In this document: one piece after another, positions 8,138 to 16,734 of the stretch
How the letters are laid out: every line of letters starts with the position of its first letter
Numbering within the stretch: position 1 is the first letter of the stretch
Assembly (NCBI GenBank): GCA_002238525.1
Contig: MPMN01000031.1
Span: 1-35,510 of the forward strand
Direction of reading: 5' to 3'
Source of the DNA: Flavobacteriaceae bacterium bin25
Lineage (GTDB): Bacteria; Bacteroidota; Bacteroidia; Flavobacteriales; Flavobacteriaceae
Length of the DNA stretch: 35,510 bases
Translations under genes and position numbers: made by a program
Notes under the pieces: generated by a model
Told to the model about the DNA's origin: nothing
Databases searched by the model: none
Seen by the model: the letters and a program-made list of their open reading frames with translations, nothing else

Positions 8138-8377
8138 ATGGGTAAGCGAAAACCAAAACAAGAGTTACTGTTTGGGAAGCGGAATTATCAGTTTTTCGGA
8201 CTGGCATTAATACTGATTGCAGTAGGCTTTGCCCTCATGTCTGGTGGGGGAAGTAGCGACCCTGAGATTTTCAACCCCATGATTTATAATTTTCAACGAA
8301 TACGATTGGCTCCTACAATTGTACTATTAGGTTTCGGTATAGCCATTTACTCAGTTCTGATTAAGCCGTCCAAATGA
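8138..8377 (+). CDS. DUF3098 family small membrane protein
   Basis: A 79-residue protein with two membrane helices (about 20-36 and 57-74) around a short loop containing GGGSSDPEIFN and FQRIRLAP, the signature of DUF3098. Its function is unknown. It starts 11 bp after ftsX and is regularly found between ftsX and uppP in Bacteroidota, so it is probably co-transcribed and may be linked to envelope or division functions. That link is inference from context only. Confidence 0.8.
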   Translation: MGKRKPKQELLFGKRNYQFFGLALILIAVGFALMSGGGSSDPEIFNPMIYNFQRIRLAPTIVLLGFGIAIYSVLIKPSK

Positions 8378-8664
8378 TAACGTAAACTATCACCTTAGTC
8401 ACTCCATAATAGAGCATATTATACTTTCATAGTGAATATTTTAGGCTTTACAAATAACAACCCACTATTACAAGAGAACAACTTTTAGTTTCACTGTTTT
8501 GTTATAAAAAGCTAAATATTTGATATAATTTGGCTAAATCAAAGGGTTGAGACTTTTAACCAAGTCTATGATTAATAGTGTGCCAATGGTCTTATCCAAT
8601 TACTCTGTGAGCCACAATATGACGAAAAATATTAATTCTACAGAAAAACATAATATGAAGATGT
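8378..8664 (+). other. Intergenic stretch before uppP
   Basis: No reading frame, RNA gene or clear hairpin stands out in these 287 bp. An AT-rich segment around 8510-8535 could hold promoter elements for uppP, but no good TAnnTTTG match at a sensible distance was found. Confidence 0.4.
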
Positions 8665-9456
8665 ATGAATTTTTTTGAGGCTTTAGTGCTAGGGATTATT
8701 CAAGGGTTAACTGAATTTTTGCCGGTTTCTTCTTCTGGACATCTAGAGCTGGGCAAAGCTATTTTCGGTACTGACATCGGAGCTAAAGAAAGTCTCCTAT
8801 TTACCTTGACACTTCATATGGCCACATCTCTAAGTACAATGATTGTTTTTAGAAGAAAATTAATAGACCTATTCAAAAAAATAATGATCGGGGAAAAAGA
8901 AAGTATGGCCTTTTTATTGAAAATTATAGCATCCATGATCCCAGCAGTCCTAGTTGGATATTTTTTAGAGGATTTTATAGCTTCTGTGTATGATAAAAAC
9001 TTGTTTTTGGTTGGTTTGATGCTTCTTTTTACTGCCGTGATTTTGTTGATTAGCGATAGGATTAAAACACCTGGTTCAAAATTGTCATATCTGCATAGTA
9101 TTGTTCTTGGCATCAGCCAAGCAATAGCAATTATTCCTGGCATTTCGAGAAGCGGAGCAACAATAACTACTGGGATATTTTTAAATGTCAATAGGAAAAT
9201 AACTACAGAATTTTCTTTTTTGATGGTGATTCCTATCATATTTGGCAGTATGCTGTATTCTGTTTTAGAAGCCGATAATACCATTGTACTAACTGTTCAA
9301 TGGATGCCCCTTGTGGTGGGCTTTCTTTCAAGCTTTGTAGTTGGTATATTGGCCTGCCTATGGATGGTTCGCTTGGTTATCAATAGCCAATTAATATATT
9401 TTTCGATTTATTGTGCCCTTGTGGGACTCACTGCCTTAGTATATGAAGTTTTCTGA
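8665..9456 (+). CDS. uppP: Undecaprenyl-diphosphatase UppP (BacA family)
   Basis: An integral membrane phosphatase that converts undecaprenyl diphosphate to the monophosphate carrier used for peptidoglycan and other wall polymers. Over-production confers bacitracin resistance. The first catalytic region GLTEFLPVSSSGHLEL (about residues 14-29) and the second PGISRSGATITTG (about 160-172) are intact. Seven or eight hydrophobic helices are visible over 263 residues, the usual length. Start is ATG at 8665; the closely preceding ATGs at 8655 and 8661 are out of frame. Its end overlaps truB by 14 bp, so the two are translationally coupled. Confidence 0.96.
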   Translation: MNFFEALVLGIIQGLTEFLPVSSSGHLELGKAIFGTDIGAKESLLFTLTLHMATSLSTMIVFRRKLIDLFKKIMIGEKESMAFLLKIIASMIPAVLVGYFLEDFIASVYDKNLFLVGLMLLFTAVILLISDRIKTPGSKLSYLHSIVLGISQAIAIIPGISRSGATITTGIFLNVNRKITTEFSFLMVIPIIFGSMLYSVLEADNTIVLTVQWMPLVVGFLSSFVVGILACLWMVRLVINSQLIYFSIYCALVGLTALVYEVF

Positions 9457-10129
9457 TGTCCAATACTCTAAAGATGAATTGATTGAGGGTAAAATTTTTC
9501 TCATTGATAAACCTACTGAATGGACTTCTTTTGATGTAGTAAAAAAATTGAAATTCTATTTTCAACATCACTATAATATCCGAAAACTAAAAGTTGGACA
9601 CGCAGGAACATTAGACCCATTATCCACTGGATTGCTGATAGTGACCACAGGAAAAATGACAAAAAAAATTCATGAGTTTCAAGATCTCAATAAAACCTAT
9701 TTAGGATGCATGAAATTAGGAGAGACTACAGCATCATATGATACAGAAACTCCTGTTGAAGCAACATTTACATTAAAACATTTGAGCAATGAACTAATCT
9801 TTCATACTGCTAGAGAATTCTTGGGATCTTATAAGCAGATACCTCCGATTTATTCTGCCCTAAAACAAGGAGGTAAGAGACTGTACCAATATGCAAGATC
9901 AGGAAGAGAAATAACTGTTGATGCCAGAGAAATAATAATTGAGAAATTTGAAATAGAAAAAATAAATCTTCCTTTAGTAAATTTCAAGGTTAGGTGCAGT
10001 AAAGGAACCTATATTCGGTCATTGGTTTTTGATTTTGGGGGGAAAATAAAATCAGGAGCACATTTAATCAACTTGAGAAGAACTCATATTGGAGACTTTT
10101 GGGTCGGTGATGCACTAACTGTACAATAG
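9443..10129 (+). CDS. truB: tRNA pseudouridine(55) synthase TruB
   Basis: Makes pseudouridine at position 55 in the T-loop of most tRNAs. The catalytic aspartate is in GHAGTLDPLSTGLL (Asp about residue 58). Other family segments are FLIDKPTEWTSFDVV near the N-terminus, PPIYSALKQGGKRLY, and RCSKGTYIRSLVFDFG. It has 228 residues and lacks the C-terminal PUA-like extension of longer homologues, as is common in Bacteroidota. It overlaps the end of uppP. Confidence 0.96.
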   Translation: MKFSDVQYSKDELIEGKIFLIDKPTEWTSFDVVKKLKFYFQHHYNIRKLKVGHAGTLDPLSTGLLIVTTGKMTKKIHEFQDLNKTYLGCMKLGETTASYDTETPVEATFTLKHLSNELIFHTAREFLGSYKQIPPIYSALKQGGKRLYQYARSGREITVDAREIIIEKFEIEKINLPLVNFKVRCSKGTYIRSLVFDFGGKIKSGAHLINLRRTHIGDFWVGDALTVQ

Positions 10130-10180
10130 GCAATCAAAACCCGATTGGAATCAACAATCTTAGTAATTTTGTGGAAATAA

Positions 10181-10188
10181 TATATTTG
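10181..10188 (+). promoter_or_regulatory. -7 promoter element of the nad operon
   Basis: TATATTTG matches TAnnTTTG exactly, 11 nt before the nadA ATG. No TTG is at the ideal upstream distance, so this is a partial match. Confidence 0.4.
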
Positions 10189-10199
10189 AGTGACTAGCG

Positions 10200-11198
10200 A
10201 TGGCTATTGATTCACTACAGCTTGCAAAGAAATCATTAGATCAATTGGGTTATCTAGACATATCCCATACAAAAGACATTGATTTTGAGCAAGAGTTCAT
10301 CAAGCTAAAAAAATCAAAAGATGCCGTCTTGTTGGCCCACTACTATCAAGAGCCAAGGATTCAAGAACTAGCTGATTTTTTAGGAGATAGTCTATACCTT
10401 GCTCAAGCTGCGGCAAGAGTAAAATCAAAAGTTATTGTTTTCGCTGGGGTTCACTTTATGGCCGAAACAGCCAAAATCATTAATCCTGGTAAAAAGGTGC
10501 TATTGCCTGATTTAAAGGCAGGATGTTCATTGGCTGAGTCTTGCCCTCCGGAAGAATTTGCAAAATTCAAAGCTCAATACCCAGATGCAATAGTGGTGAC
10601 TTATATCAATTGTACAGCGGAAATCAAAGCTCTTTCTGATATTGTTTGTACATCATCAAATGCCCAGAGAGTCATAGAATCGATTGATAAAAATCAACGC
10701 ATCATTTTTGCGCCGGACAAAAATTTGGGGAAATACCTAATTAAGCACCTAAATCGTCCCATGATTTTATGGGAGGGCGCATGTGTGGTACACGAGGCCT
10801 TTTCTTTTGAAAAAATTGTCAAGTTATTCAATAAATACCCTAATGCTAAGTTTATAGCCCATCCAGAAAGTGAATCTCCAGTGTTGGATATCGCCCATTA
10901 TATAGGTAGCACCTCTGGACTGCTTAAGTTCGTCCAAACGGATCAATCCAAACAGTTTATTGTGGCAACCGAATCAGGCATCCTTCATCAAATGCAAAAA
11001 GTTTGTCCGGACAAAGAATTTATTCCAGCACCCGTGGAAGATGATAGTTGTGCGTGTAGCCAATGTGCCTATATGAAACTCAATACGGTCCAAAAACTCT
11101 ATAACTGTCTCAAATTCGAACTTCCTGAAATATACCTAGAACCCGAATTGATTGATAGAGCCAAAGCACCCATCGAACGGATGCTGGCTCTTGGATGA
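10200..11198 (+). CDS. nadA: Quinolinate synthase A
   Basis: A 4Fe-4S enzyme that condenses iminoaspartate with dihydroxyacetone phosphate to give quinolinate, the second step of de novo NAD synthesis. Candidate cluster cysteines lie in KAGCSLAESC (about residues 105-114), DIVCTSSNAQ, and the C-terminal DDSCACSQCAYMKLNT. The substrate-binding opening AHYYQEP and the HPESE segment are present. Its 332 residues are complete. It is first in a tight nadA-nadB-nadC operon, with nadB starting 3 bp after its stop. Confidence 0.96.
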   Translation: MAIDSLQLAKKSLDQLGYLDISHTKDIDFEQEFIKLKKSKDAVLLAHYYQEPRIQELADFLGDSLYLAQAAARVKSKVIVFAGVHFMAETAKIINPGKKVLLPDLKAGCSLAESCPPEEFAKFKAQYPDAIVVTYINCTAEIKALSDIVCTSSNAQRVIESIDKNQRIIFAPDKNLGKYLIKHLNRPMILWEGACVVHEAFSFEKIVKLFNKYPNAKFIAHPESESPVLDIAHYIGSTSGLLKFVQTDQSKQFIVATESGILHQMQKVCPDKEFIPAPVEDDSCACSQCAYMKLNTVQKLYNCLKFELPEIYLEPELIDRAKAPIERMLALG

Positions 11199-11201
11199 TT
11201 T

Positions 11202-12761
11202 ATGATTGTTGACATCTTAGTTATAGGAACTGGCATTTCAGGATTAACTTTTGCTACAAAAGTCGCTGAGACCAACCCCCATATTCATTTGGTTCTCATA
11301 TCAAAAGAACAACTTATTGGTGGTAATACGCGTTATGCACAAGGAGGGGTTGCCGTGGTTAAAAATTTTGCAGAGGATTCACACCAAAAGCACATTGAAG
11401 ACACAATGAATGCTGGTGCTTATAAAAATGATGTTCAAGTCATCGAATTCGTTGTAAAAGAAGGTAGTGACCGTATTGATGAACTATTGAAATGGGGAAT
11501 ACAGTTTGATACCGAAGATGGGAAATTACATTTAAGTCATGAGGCTGGGCATTCAGCAAAACGAATAATTCATCACAAAGACTTAACAGGACTTGAAATT
11601 CAGAAAGCTCTAGTCCGAAAAATCAAGTCTTTCCCTAATATTCAGTATTTCGAAAACTATGCATTGGTGGATTTGATAACTGACCATCATACAAAATATG
11701 GCTTGAACAGATGCTATGGCGCCTATGTTATTTCAAAAGAGCAGGAACAAATACTTGCCATTTCTTCTAAGCTGACAGTCCTTTCTACGGGAGGTGCAGG
11801 TCAGTTGTATTTACGTACCACCAATCCCCCTGGAGCCACCGGTGATGGATTAGGTGCCGCGTACCGGGCTCGAGTAAAGATGGAGAATTTACCCTACGTA
11901 CAGTTTCACCCGACGGCATTGCTTCCAAAAGTAGATGACAAGACTTTTTTAATATCAGAGGTCATCCGGGGCCAAGGGGCTCAATTGAAGAATCATAAAC
12001 AAGAGCGATTCATGCTAGATTATCACCCCAAAGCAGAATTGGCTCCTAGAGATATCGTCTCAAGAGCTATTGAGATGGAAATACGTAAATCAAAAAAGGA
12101 CTACCTATTGCTGGATGCTCGAAATATATCCGAAAAAAAATGGAAAAAGAGATTGCCAAACATCTTTGGTGCATTGGCCAAAGTCAATATAGACCCAACT
12201 AACGAAATGATTCCGATTGTACCGGTGGCGCATTATTTTTGTGGTGGAGTGGTTGTCAATCATTTTGCTGAAAGTCATATGCAAGGATTATATGCCATTG
12301 GAGAATGTAGTTACACCGGTCTTCATGGTGCCAATCGCCTGGCCTCTAATTCTCTGCTAGAAGCACTCGTATTCTCCCACAGAGCTGCTATTAGTTGTAT
12401 AGAAAAACTAAATAGGGAAGAAAATTCGCTCAACAATCAAACAACCCAAAACGTTCCACCTTGGAGTGGGGAATCATACCAGAGAATTTATAATCTGTCC
12501 CACATAAGGCAACTACGAAAGGATTTGCAAAATACCATGAATCAATATGTTGGAATTTTCAAGACCGATCAGGGATTGAAGACAGCAGAGCAAAAAATGT
12601 TGACTATATATCAAAATGTTCTCAATATCTATAAGGAAAATAGACTGAACTTAGAATTGGTAGAATTAAGAAATATGGTCAGCATAGCACACTTGATTAT
12701 CCAACAAGCAAAATTGATCAAAGAAAACAAAGGTGTTTTTTATAATAGAGATAATGCTTGA
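11202..12761 (+). CDS. nadB: L-aspartate oxidase
   Basis: A flavoprotein that oxidises L-aspartate to iminoaspartate, the substrate handed to NadA. The FAD dinucleotide-binding motif is at the very start (VIGTGISGLTFA), followed by NTRYAQGGVAVV. The active-site region has HPTALLPK and SEVIRGQGAQL, and FAD contacts occur in GECSYTGLHGANRLASNSLLEALVF (shown here split: GECSYTGLHG, ANRLASNSLLEALVF). The C-terminal helical domain is intact over 519 residues. It overlaps the start of nadC, consistent with translational coupling. Confidence 0.96.
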   Translation: MIVDILVIGTGISGLTFATKVAETNPHIHLVLISKEQLIGGNTRYAQGGVAVVKNFAEDSHQKHIEDTMNAGAYKNDVQVIEFVVKEGSDRIDELLKWGIQFDTEDGKLHLSHEAGHSAKRIIHHKDLTGLEIQKALVRKIKSFPNIQYFENYALVDLITDHHTKYGLNRCYGAYVISKEQEQILAISSKLTVLSTGGAGQLYLRTTNPPGATGDGLGAAYRARVKMENLPYVQFHPTALLPKVDDKTFLISEVIRGQGAQLKNHKQERFMLDYHPKAELAPRDIVSRAIEMEIRKSKKDYLLLDARNISEKKWKKRLPNIFGALAKVNIDPTNEMIPIVPVAHYFCGGVVVNHFAESHMQGLYAIGECSYTGLHGANRLASNSLLEALVFSHRAAISCIEKLNREENSLNNQTTQNVPPWSGESYQRIYNLSHIRQLRKDLQNTMNQYVGIFKTDQGLKTAEQKMLTIYQNVLNIYKENRLNLELVELRNMVSIAHLIIQQAKLIKENKGVFYNRDNA

Positions 12762-13629
12762 AGATTTTATAAACTTTTATCACAAAGACCTTGAAAATCT
12801 CATTGATACCTACATAGACGAGGATATTGGACCTGGGGACTTGACTTCAGTATTTTCCCTATACCCTACTTCCGAAGGCACTGCTCAATTACTTGTGAGA
12901 CAAGAATGTACTGTTGCTGGGATTGAAATGACAAAGTTGCTTTTATCAAGATATGATTCAAAATTAGAATTACAGACCTATTATAAAGATGGAGATTATA
13001 TTGAGCAAAATAAAATTCTCCTTGAGATAAAAGGTTCTGCTCAATCAATTCTTTCAATTGAAAGGCTTCTATTGAATTGTATAGGTCGAATGACCGGTAT
13101 TGCAACCGCCACTAATGATTTAGTAAATAAAATCAGTGCAACCGATTGCAAAATACTGGATACTAGAAAGACTACTCCTGGTTTTCGACTATTCGAAAAA
13201 TGGGCCGTTTTGATTGGTGGAGGAGAAAACCATCGAATGGGTTTATACGATGTTATATTATTAAAAGACAACCACATAGATTTTGCAGGGGGAATTAGTA
13301 AAGCACTAAAAAAACTATCCGCATCGTTAGAGAGTTTTCCCTCAAAAAAAGTTGTTATCATTGAGGCTCGAGATTTAGCTGAGGTACGTGAAATTCTGAA
13401 ATTTAACATCGCTGATAGGATCCTATTAGACAATTTCCCCATTAATTTGATTCCAAAGGCTATAGACCTTATTAATGGTAGAGTTCAAGTTGAGGTTTCT
13501 GGAAATATCAATAAAGACAATATTCTTGAATATGCTATTCCGGGGGTAAAATATATATCCGTGGGAGCGATTACTCATTCAGTTTCAGTAATAGATTTGA
13601 GTCTTTTGAAAACCCCTTTAGAATCCTGA
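12754..13629 (+). CDS. nadC: Nicotinate-nucleotide pyrophosphorylase (carboxylating)
   Basis: Quinolinate phosphoribosyltransferase, which makes nicotinate mononucleotide from quinolinate and PRPP and completes the pathway begun by NadB and NadA. Signatures are DEDIGPGDLTS, DTRKTTPGFR, GGGENHRMGLYD, LLKDNHI, and the C-terminal EVSGNI with GVKYISVGAITHS. ATG at 12754 is preferred; a GTG at 12733 could extend it by seven residues inside nadB. The stop codon TGA falls inside CCTGACT, which looks like the terminal base pairs of an IS1634-type element abutting the gene. The last residues (about ES) may therefore not be original. The catalytic domain is complete. Confidence 0.95.
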   Translation: MLEDFINFYHKDLENLIDTYIDEDIGPGDLTSVFSLYPTSEGTAQLLVRQECTVAGIEMTKLLLSRYDSKLELQTYYKDGDYIEQNKILLEIKGSAQSILSIERLLLNCIGRMTGIATATNDLVNKISATDCKILDTRKTTPGFRLFEKWAVLIGGGENHRMGLYDVILLKDNHIDFAGGISKALKKLSASLESFPSKKVVIIEARDLAEVREILKFNIADRILLDNFPINLIPKAIDLINGRVQVEVSGNINKDNILEYAIPGVKYISVGAITHSVSVIDLSLLKTPLES

Positions 13630-13705
13630 CTCTAAGATCGGAATAGGCTAAAACCATTTCCAAGCCTGAGAAAAGTGCCATTTCAAAGTGTTATTCAACT
13701 GATAA
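13625..13705 (+). repeat. Solitary IS1634-type transposon end abutting nadC
   Basis: From CCTGACT at 13625 about 75-80 bp align well with the inward-read right end of the 538-bp element (3925 downward on the minus strand). Shared words include CCTGA(G/A)AAAAGTGCCATTTC. No transposase and no opposite end are seen, so this is a decayed relic. The nadC stop codon lies within its first bases. Confidence 0.65.
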
Positions 13706-13848
13706 TATTGTTTTACTCTCAATGTAATCAGACAGTTTCCTGAATAAGTTTGAACTATTAATCCGAATATCTTTAATTTAACTATGGCACGATTTTTGAT
13801 TTCGATACATTCGTAGATTAAATAAACTGTTAATTTCGGAAAATATTA

Positions 13849-13856
13849 ATTAATCA
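13849..13856 (+). repeat. Target-site duplication, left copy (ATTAATCA)
   Basis: ATTAATCA directly precedes the left end of the 410-bp element and is repeated exactly at 14267-14274 after its right end. Confidence 0.85.
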
Positions 13857-13950
13857 GGCTCTAATCACTTTGTTGTGGAATGAAACAAAAAGGTTTAACT
13901 ATATATTTTAGAAAATAAATAAAAAAGTCATTTCTTTTAACTATTTTTGT

Positions 13951-14202
13951 ACAAGATTTTTAAGGGACAAAAAGAATCGAACATCACAATCGGAATTTAC
14001 ATGTTTAAGCTGTAGATTTTCTATGAATGCGGATATCAATGCTGCCAATAACATCAGGGACATCGGAGCGTGTTCCTTCTTCCAAAATATGGGGAGTAAA
14101 GAGTGTTCCTTGCCGGATACGGCGATGGTACACCGAACCTTAAAAATACCTTGGATCATGCATGGTCGTAAAGGGAAAAAGGGGGTAAGTCAACATGAGT
14201 AG
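13951..14202 (+). pseudogene. TnpB C-terminal zinc-ribbon fragment
   Basis: The plus frame reads DKKNRTSQSEFTCLSC, then NADINAANNIRDIGAC, and ends at TAG 14200-14202. NADxNAAxNI with a preceding CxxC is the C-terminal zinc-ribbon and RuvC-III signature of TnpB (OrfB, IS200/IS605/IS607), the RNA-guided nuclease ancestral to Cas12. The first zinc-binding pair, RuvC-I and RuvC-II are absent, so no nuclease can be made. The frame is open into the left transposon arm with no start codon. Confidence 0.8.
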
Positions 14203-14237
14203 ATTTTTATCTACATATAGCTTTCGTTTAAAACGAA
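14199..14237 (+). other. Two small hairpins after the TnpB stop
   Basis: GTAGAT-TTTT-ATCTAC (14199-14214) and TTCGTTT-A-AAACGAA (14223-14237) are perfect inverted repeats just after the TnpB reading frame and before the right transposon end. They could be a terminator or the leftover scaffold of a TnpB guide RNA, which in known systems is encoded at this position. Confidence 0.55.
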
Positions 14238-14266
14238 TTCTAATCCACAATAAAGTGATTAGAGCC

Positions 14267-14274
14267 ATTAATCA
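14267..14274 (+). repeat. Target-site duplication, right copy (ATTAATCA)
   Basis: Exact repeat of 13849-13856; marks the right boundary of the 410-bp element, 15 bp before the next ATG. Confidence 0.85.
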
Positions 14275-14289
14275 TAAAATAATTTAAAA

Positions 14290-14940
14290 ATGAGTTTTTT
14301 CAAAAATGCACTTCTATTTGTTGCCATCTCAATGCCCTTTGTGTGGTGTATTGGACAAACCAAATTATATGTCCATCCACAAGCTGAAGATTATGTAAAT
14401 ACCACAAATACCATCGCCATATTGCCTTTTCAGGTGACCATGGAACTTAGACCCAAAGAAAGAGAAAGAATATCAGAAGAAGAATTAAAAGAAATGGAAT
14501 TGGAAACTGCTGTTTCTATACAAAAAAGTATGTATTCGTGGTTTTTGACCCGAAAAAAAAGGGGGAAGTTTTCTAAGGAGATCCAAGATCCAAATAGAAC
14601 AAATAATTTACTTAAAGACGCAGGAATTGACCGTCAAAAATTATCAGAAATTGATTTTGTCAAATTGGGTGAAATTCTCGAAGTAGAATGTGTCATATCT
14701 GGTGTCTTTAGTGCAGTGAAACCAACTTCTGTTGGAGTTGGAATCGCAAGCTGGGTATTTTTAGGTGGAAGCACAACAACAAGTAAAACAACAGCTAACA
14801 TTAATTTCAACGACACTAGACAAGGTGATCTGACGGTTAACTATTATAAAGCACTAAGAAGTGGAGTTGTAAAAGATAAAGACGATCTGATAAATGTCTT
14901 AATGAGAAAAATAACTCGCAGGATTCCCTATACAAAATAG
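14290..14940 (+). CDS. Predicted secreted protein, CsgG/TolB-N-like
   Basis: A 216-residue protein with an N-terminal signal-like hydrophobic stretch (about 5-20, ending FVWCIGQ). Mature residues NTIAILPFQV, followed later by LGEILEVECVISGVFS, follow the pattern of periplasmic CsgG/TolB N-terminal folds (IAVLPF ... G.LL.A..V..G), so an outer-membrane or periplasmic role is plausible. A basic, charged stretch lies in the middle. The family is not firmly recognised. Its start lies 15 bp beyond the right target duplication of the 410-bp element, so its expression may depend on that element or be lost. The ATG at 14290 is the only sensible start before the signal peptide. Confidence 0.6.
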   Translation: MSFFKNALLFVAISMPFVWCIGQTKLYVHPQAEDYVNTTNTIAILPFQVTMELRPKERERISEEELKEMELETAVSIQKSMYSWFLTRKKRGKFSKEIQDPNRTNNLLKDAGIDRQKLSEIDFVKLGEILEVECVISGVFSAVKPTSVGVGIASWVFLGGSTTTSKTTANINFNDTRQGDLTVNYYKALRSGVVKDKDDLINVLMRKITRRIPYTK

Positions 14941-15440
14941 CATATTTATGCAATTGTCTGGGCTGAAAAAATAATTTGATTATTCCCTTGTAATAGAATC
15001 AAATGTGTCCCCATTGTTGAAGTGAATACTAAAGCAACTATTATTCCATTCAAATGAGGAAAAATTTCACAAACAGCTTATCAATTCACTACCTCTTGAT
15101 TGTAAGACACCTTCCCTATAAATACATTTCTAAATCATTCGGAATCGTTTGTTATTTTATTGTTAGATACAATCAAAACGTTATAGATAAACACTATTGC
15201 CTTCGCTTATCTATCAGATGATGAGGTTACCTATACCATAGAATGACATGAACATAGTGTACCAAAAGTACTTTCCGTTGTACAGCAAAAACTAAGACCC
15301 TGATTGACAATGATATTTTATTGAACTAAGGTGGTTGCTAAATGATCCCCTGGAATTAAACAAGAATGGAGTCTGCATTGGTATGGAAATAATATCATTC
15401 TCCACATATGATTAAAAAACGATTTGCATATCTACTTTCT
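14941..15440 (+). other. Gene-poor stretch before pyrH
   Basis: No reading frame of useful length or RNA gene was recognised in these 500 bp on either strand. It may be decayed coding or transposon DNA, but no family motif is visible. The pyrH promoter lies at its right edge. Confidence 0.4.
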
Positions 15441-15448
15441 TATCTTTG
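15441..15448 (+). promoter_or_regulatory. -7 promoter element of pyrH
   Basis: TATCTTTG matches TAnnTTTG, 14 nt before ATG 15463. A TTTG at 15423 is only 14 nt upstream. The promoter position argues against the in-frame TTG start at 15424. Confidence 0.45.
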
Positions 15449-15462
15449 TAGATAATCATAGA

Positions 15463-16170
15463 ATGAAGTATAAGCGTATTCTTCTCAAACTTAGTGGAGA
15501 AGCCTTGATGGGATCGCAATCCTATGGGATTGATCATCAAAAACTGAAACAATACGCAATAGAAATCAAAAAGGTCGTTGATTTCGGAGCCGAATTAGCG
15601 GTTGTAATCGGAGGAGGAAATATCTTTCGAGGTCTAGAAAACATCAAACAAGGTATCGATAGAGTACAAGCTGATTATATGGGAATGCTCGCAACCGTGA
15701 TTAATGGACTAGCACTTCAAACTGCTGTGGAGAAACAAGGAATTCCTACTAGATTACAAACTGCAATAGATATTGAAGCTATAGCCGAACCTTTTATCAA
15801 AAGAAGAGCCGTTAGACACCTAGAAAAAAAACGAGTTGTCATATTTGGTGCCGGTACTGGAAATCCCTTTTTCACAACCGATACAGCAGCAGTTCTTAGA
15901 GCAATAGAAATCAATGCTGATGTAATTCTGAAAGGCACAAGAGTCGATGGAGTTTATGATTCCGATCCCCAAAAAAATAAACTAGCTATAAAATTTGATT
16001 CACTTTCGTTTGAAGATGCCCTTAAAAAAGGAATAAAAGTTATGGACACCACAGCTTTTACACTAAGTCAAGAAAATAAATTACCCATCATTGTTTTTGA
16101 AATCAATAAGAATGATAATTTGATGCGAATTGCAAAAGGTGAAAAAATCGGAACAATTGTACACCTCTAA
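15463..16170 (+). CDS. pyrH: UMP kinase
   Basis: Phosphorylates UMP to UDP in pyrimidine nucleotide synthesis; hexameric, of the amino-acid kinase fold. Recognised by [14 protein letters not shown] at the N-terminus, [10 protein letters not shown] (about residues 46-55), and the nucleotide-binding [20 protein letters not shown] and [13 protein letters not shown]. It has 235 residues from ATG 15463, the usual length. An in-frame TTG 39 bp upstream would add hydrophobic residues not typical of the family and would overlap the promoter. It is followed after 9 bp by frr, a classic pairing. Confidence 0.97.
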   Translation: MKYKRILLKLSGEALMGSQSYGIDHQKLKQYAIEIKKVVDFGAELAVVIGGGNIFRGLENIKQGIDRVQADYMGMLATVINGLALQTAVEKQGIPTRLQTAIDIEAIAEPFIKRRAVRHLEKKRVVIFGAGTGNPFFTTDTAAVLRAIEINADVILKGTRVDGVYDSDPQKNKLAIKFDSLSFEDALKKGIKVMDTTAFTLSQENKLPIIVFEINKNDNLMRIAKGEKIGTIVHL

Positions 16171-16179
16171 ATTAAATCC

Positions 16180-16734
16180 ATGAATGAAGAAATAGAATTC
16201 ATAATAGAACAAGCCAAAGAATCAATGGAATTAACTATTTCACATTTGGTGAAGGAACTACAAAATATTCGAACCGGAAGAGCAAGCCCCGCGATGCTTT
16301 CAAGTGTTTATGTGGACTATTATGGTCAGCCAACACCACTGAATAAAATAGCCAGTATCAATACCCCTGATAGTAGTACTATATTTGTCCAACCTTGGGA
16401 TAAAAAACAAATAATAGAAATCCAAAAAGGGATAATGCAGGCAAACCTTGGTTTTAATCCAAATAACAACGGAGATATGGTCATTATAAATGTCCCTCCT
16501 TTGACCGAGGAACGGAGAAAGCAACTGGCCAAATTAGCCCGCAATGAAGCTGAAAAAGCACGGATCTCTATTCGCCAAGCGCGACAAGAAGCCAATCATA
16601 GCATTAAAAATACAGAAACTTCAGATGATTTACAACAAAACAGCCAAATAGATATACAGGAACTAACCAATCACCATATAAAAAAAATCACTGAAATTTT
16701 AGAAGTCAAACAGCAAGAGATTCTGAAGGTCTAA
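16180..16734 (+). CDS. frr: Ribosome recycling factor
   Basis: Splits the post-termination ribosome together with EF-G. The three-helix-bundle signatures are LQNIRTGRASPAML (about residues 27-40), VDYYGQPTPLNKIASI, and VPPLTEERRKQLAKLARNEAE (given here as VPPLTEERRKQ and LAKLARNEAE). Its 184 residues are complete. It starts 9 bp after pyrH in the same operon. Confidence 0.97.
   Translation: MNEEIEFIIEQAKESMELTISHLVKELQNIRTGRASPAMLSSVYVDYYGQPTPLNKIASINTPDSSTIFVQPWDKKQIIEIQKGIMQANLGFNPNNNGDMVIINVPPLTEERRKQLAKLARNEAEKARISIRQARQEANHSIKNTETSDDLQQNSQIDIQELTNHHIKKITEILEVKQQEILKV

Larger units (their letters stand above)
13857..14266 (+). mobile_element. 410-bp non-autonomous element carrying a TnpB 3' end
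   Basis: The inverted ends are 23 bp long and match at 22 positions (GGCTCTAATCACTTTG... at 13857-13879, the complement at 14244-14266), with perfect 8-bp target duplications outside. A 23-bp end and 8-bp duplication suit an IS1595-type transposition mechanism, not the end-repeat-free IS200/IS605 type. Yet the only coding content is the last ~80 codons of a TnpB. The left 100 bp match the solitary repeats at 1395 and 29674. The element lies 24 bp before the next start codon and must have displaced native upstream sequence. Confidence 0.85.

Noticed and set aside
15424-15462. Longer pyrH with TTG start
   Set aside because: The extension overlaps the TATCTTTG promoter element and does not fit the family N-terminus, which begins at ATG 15463.
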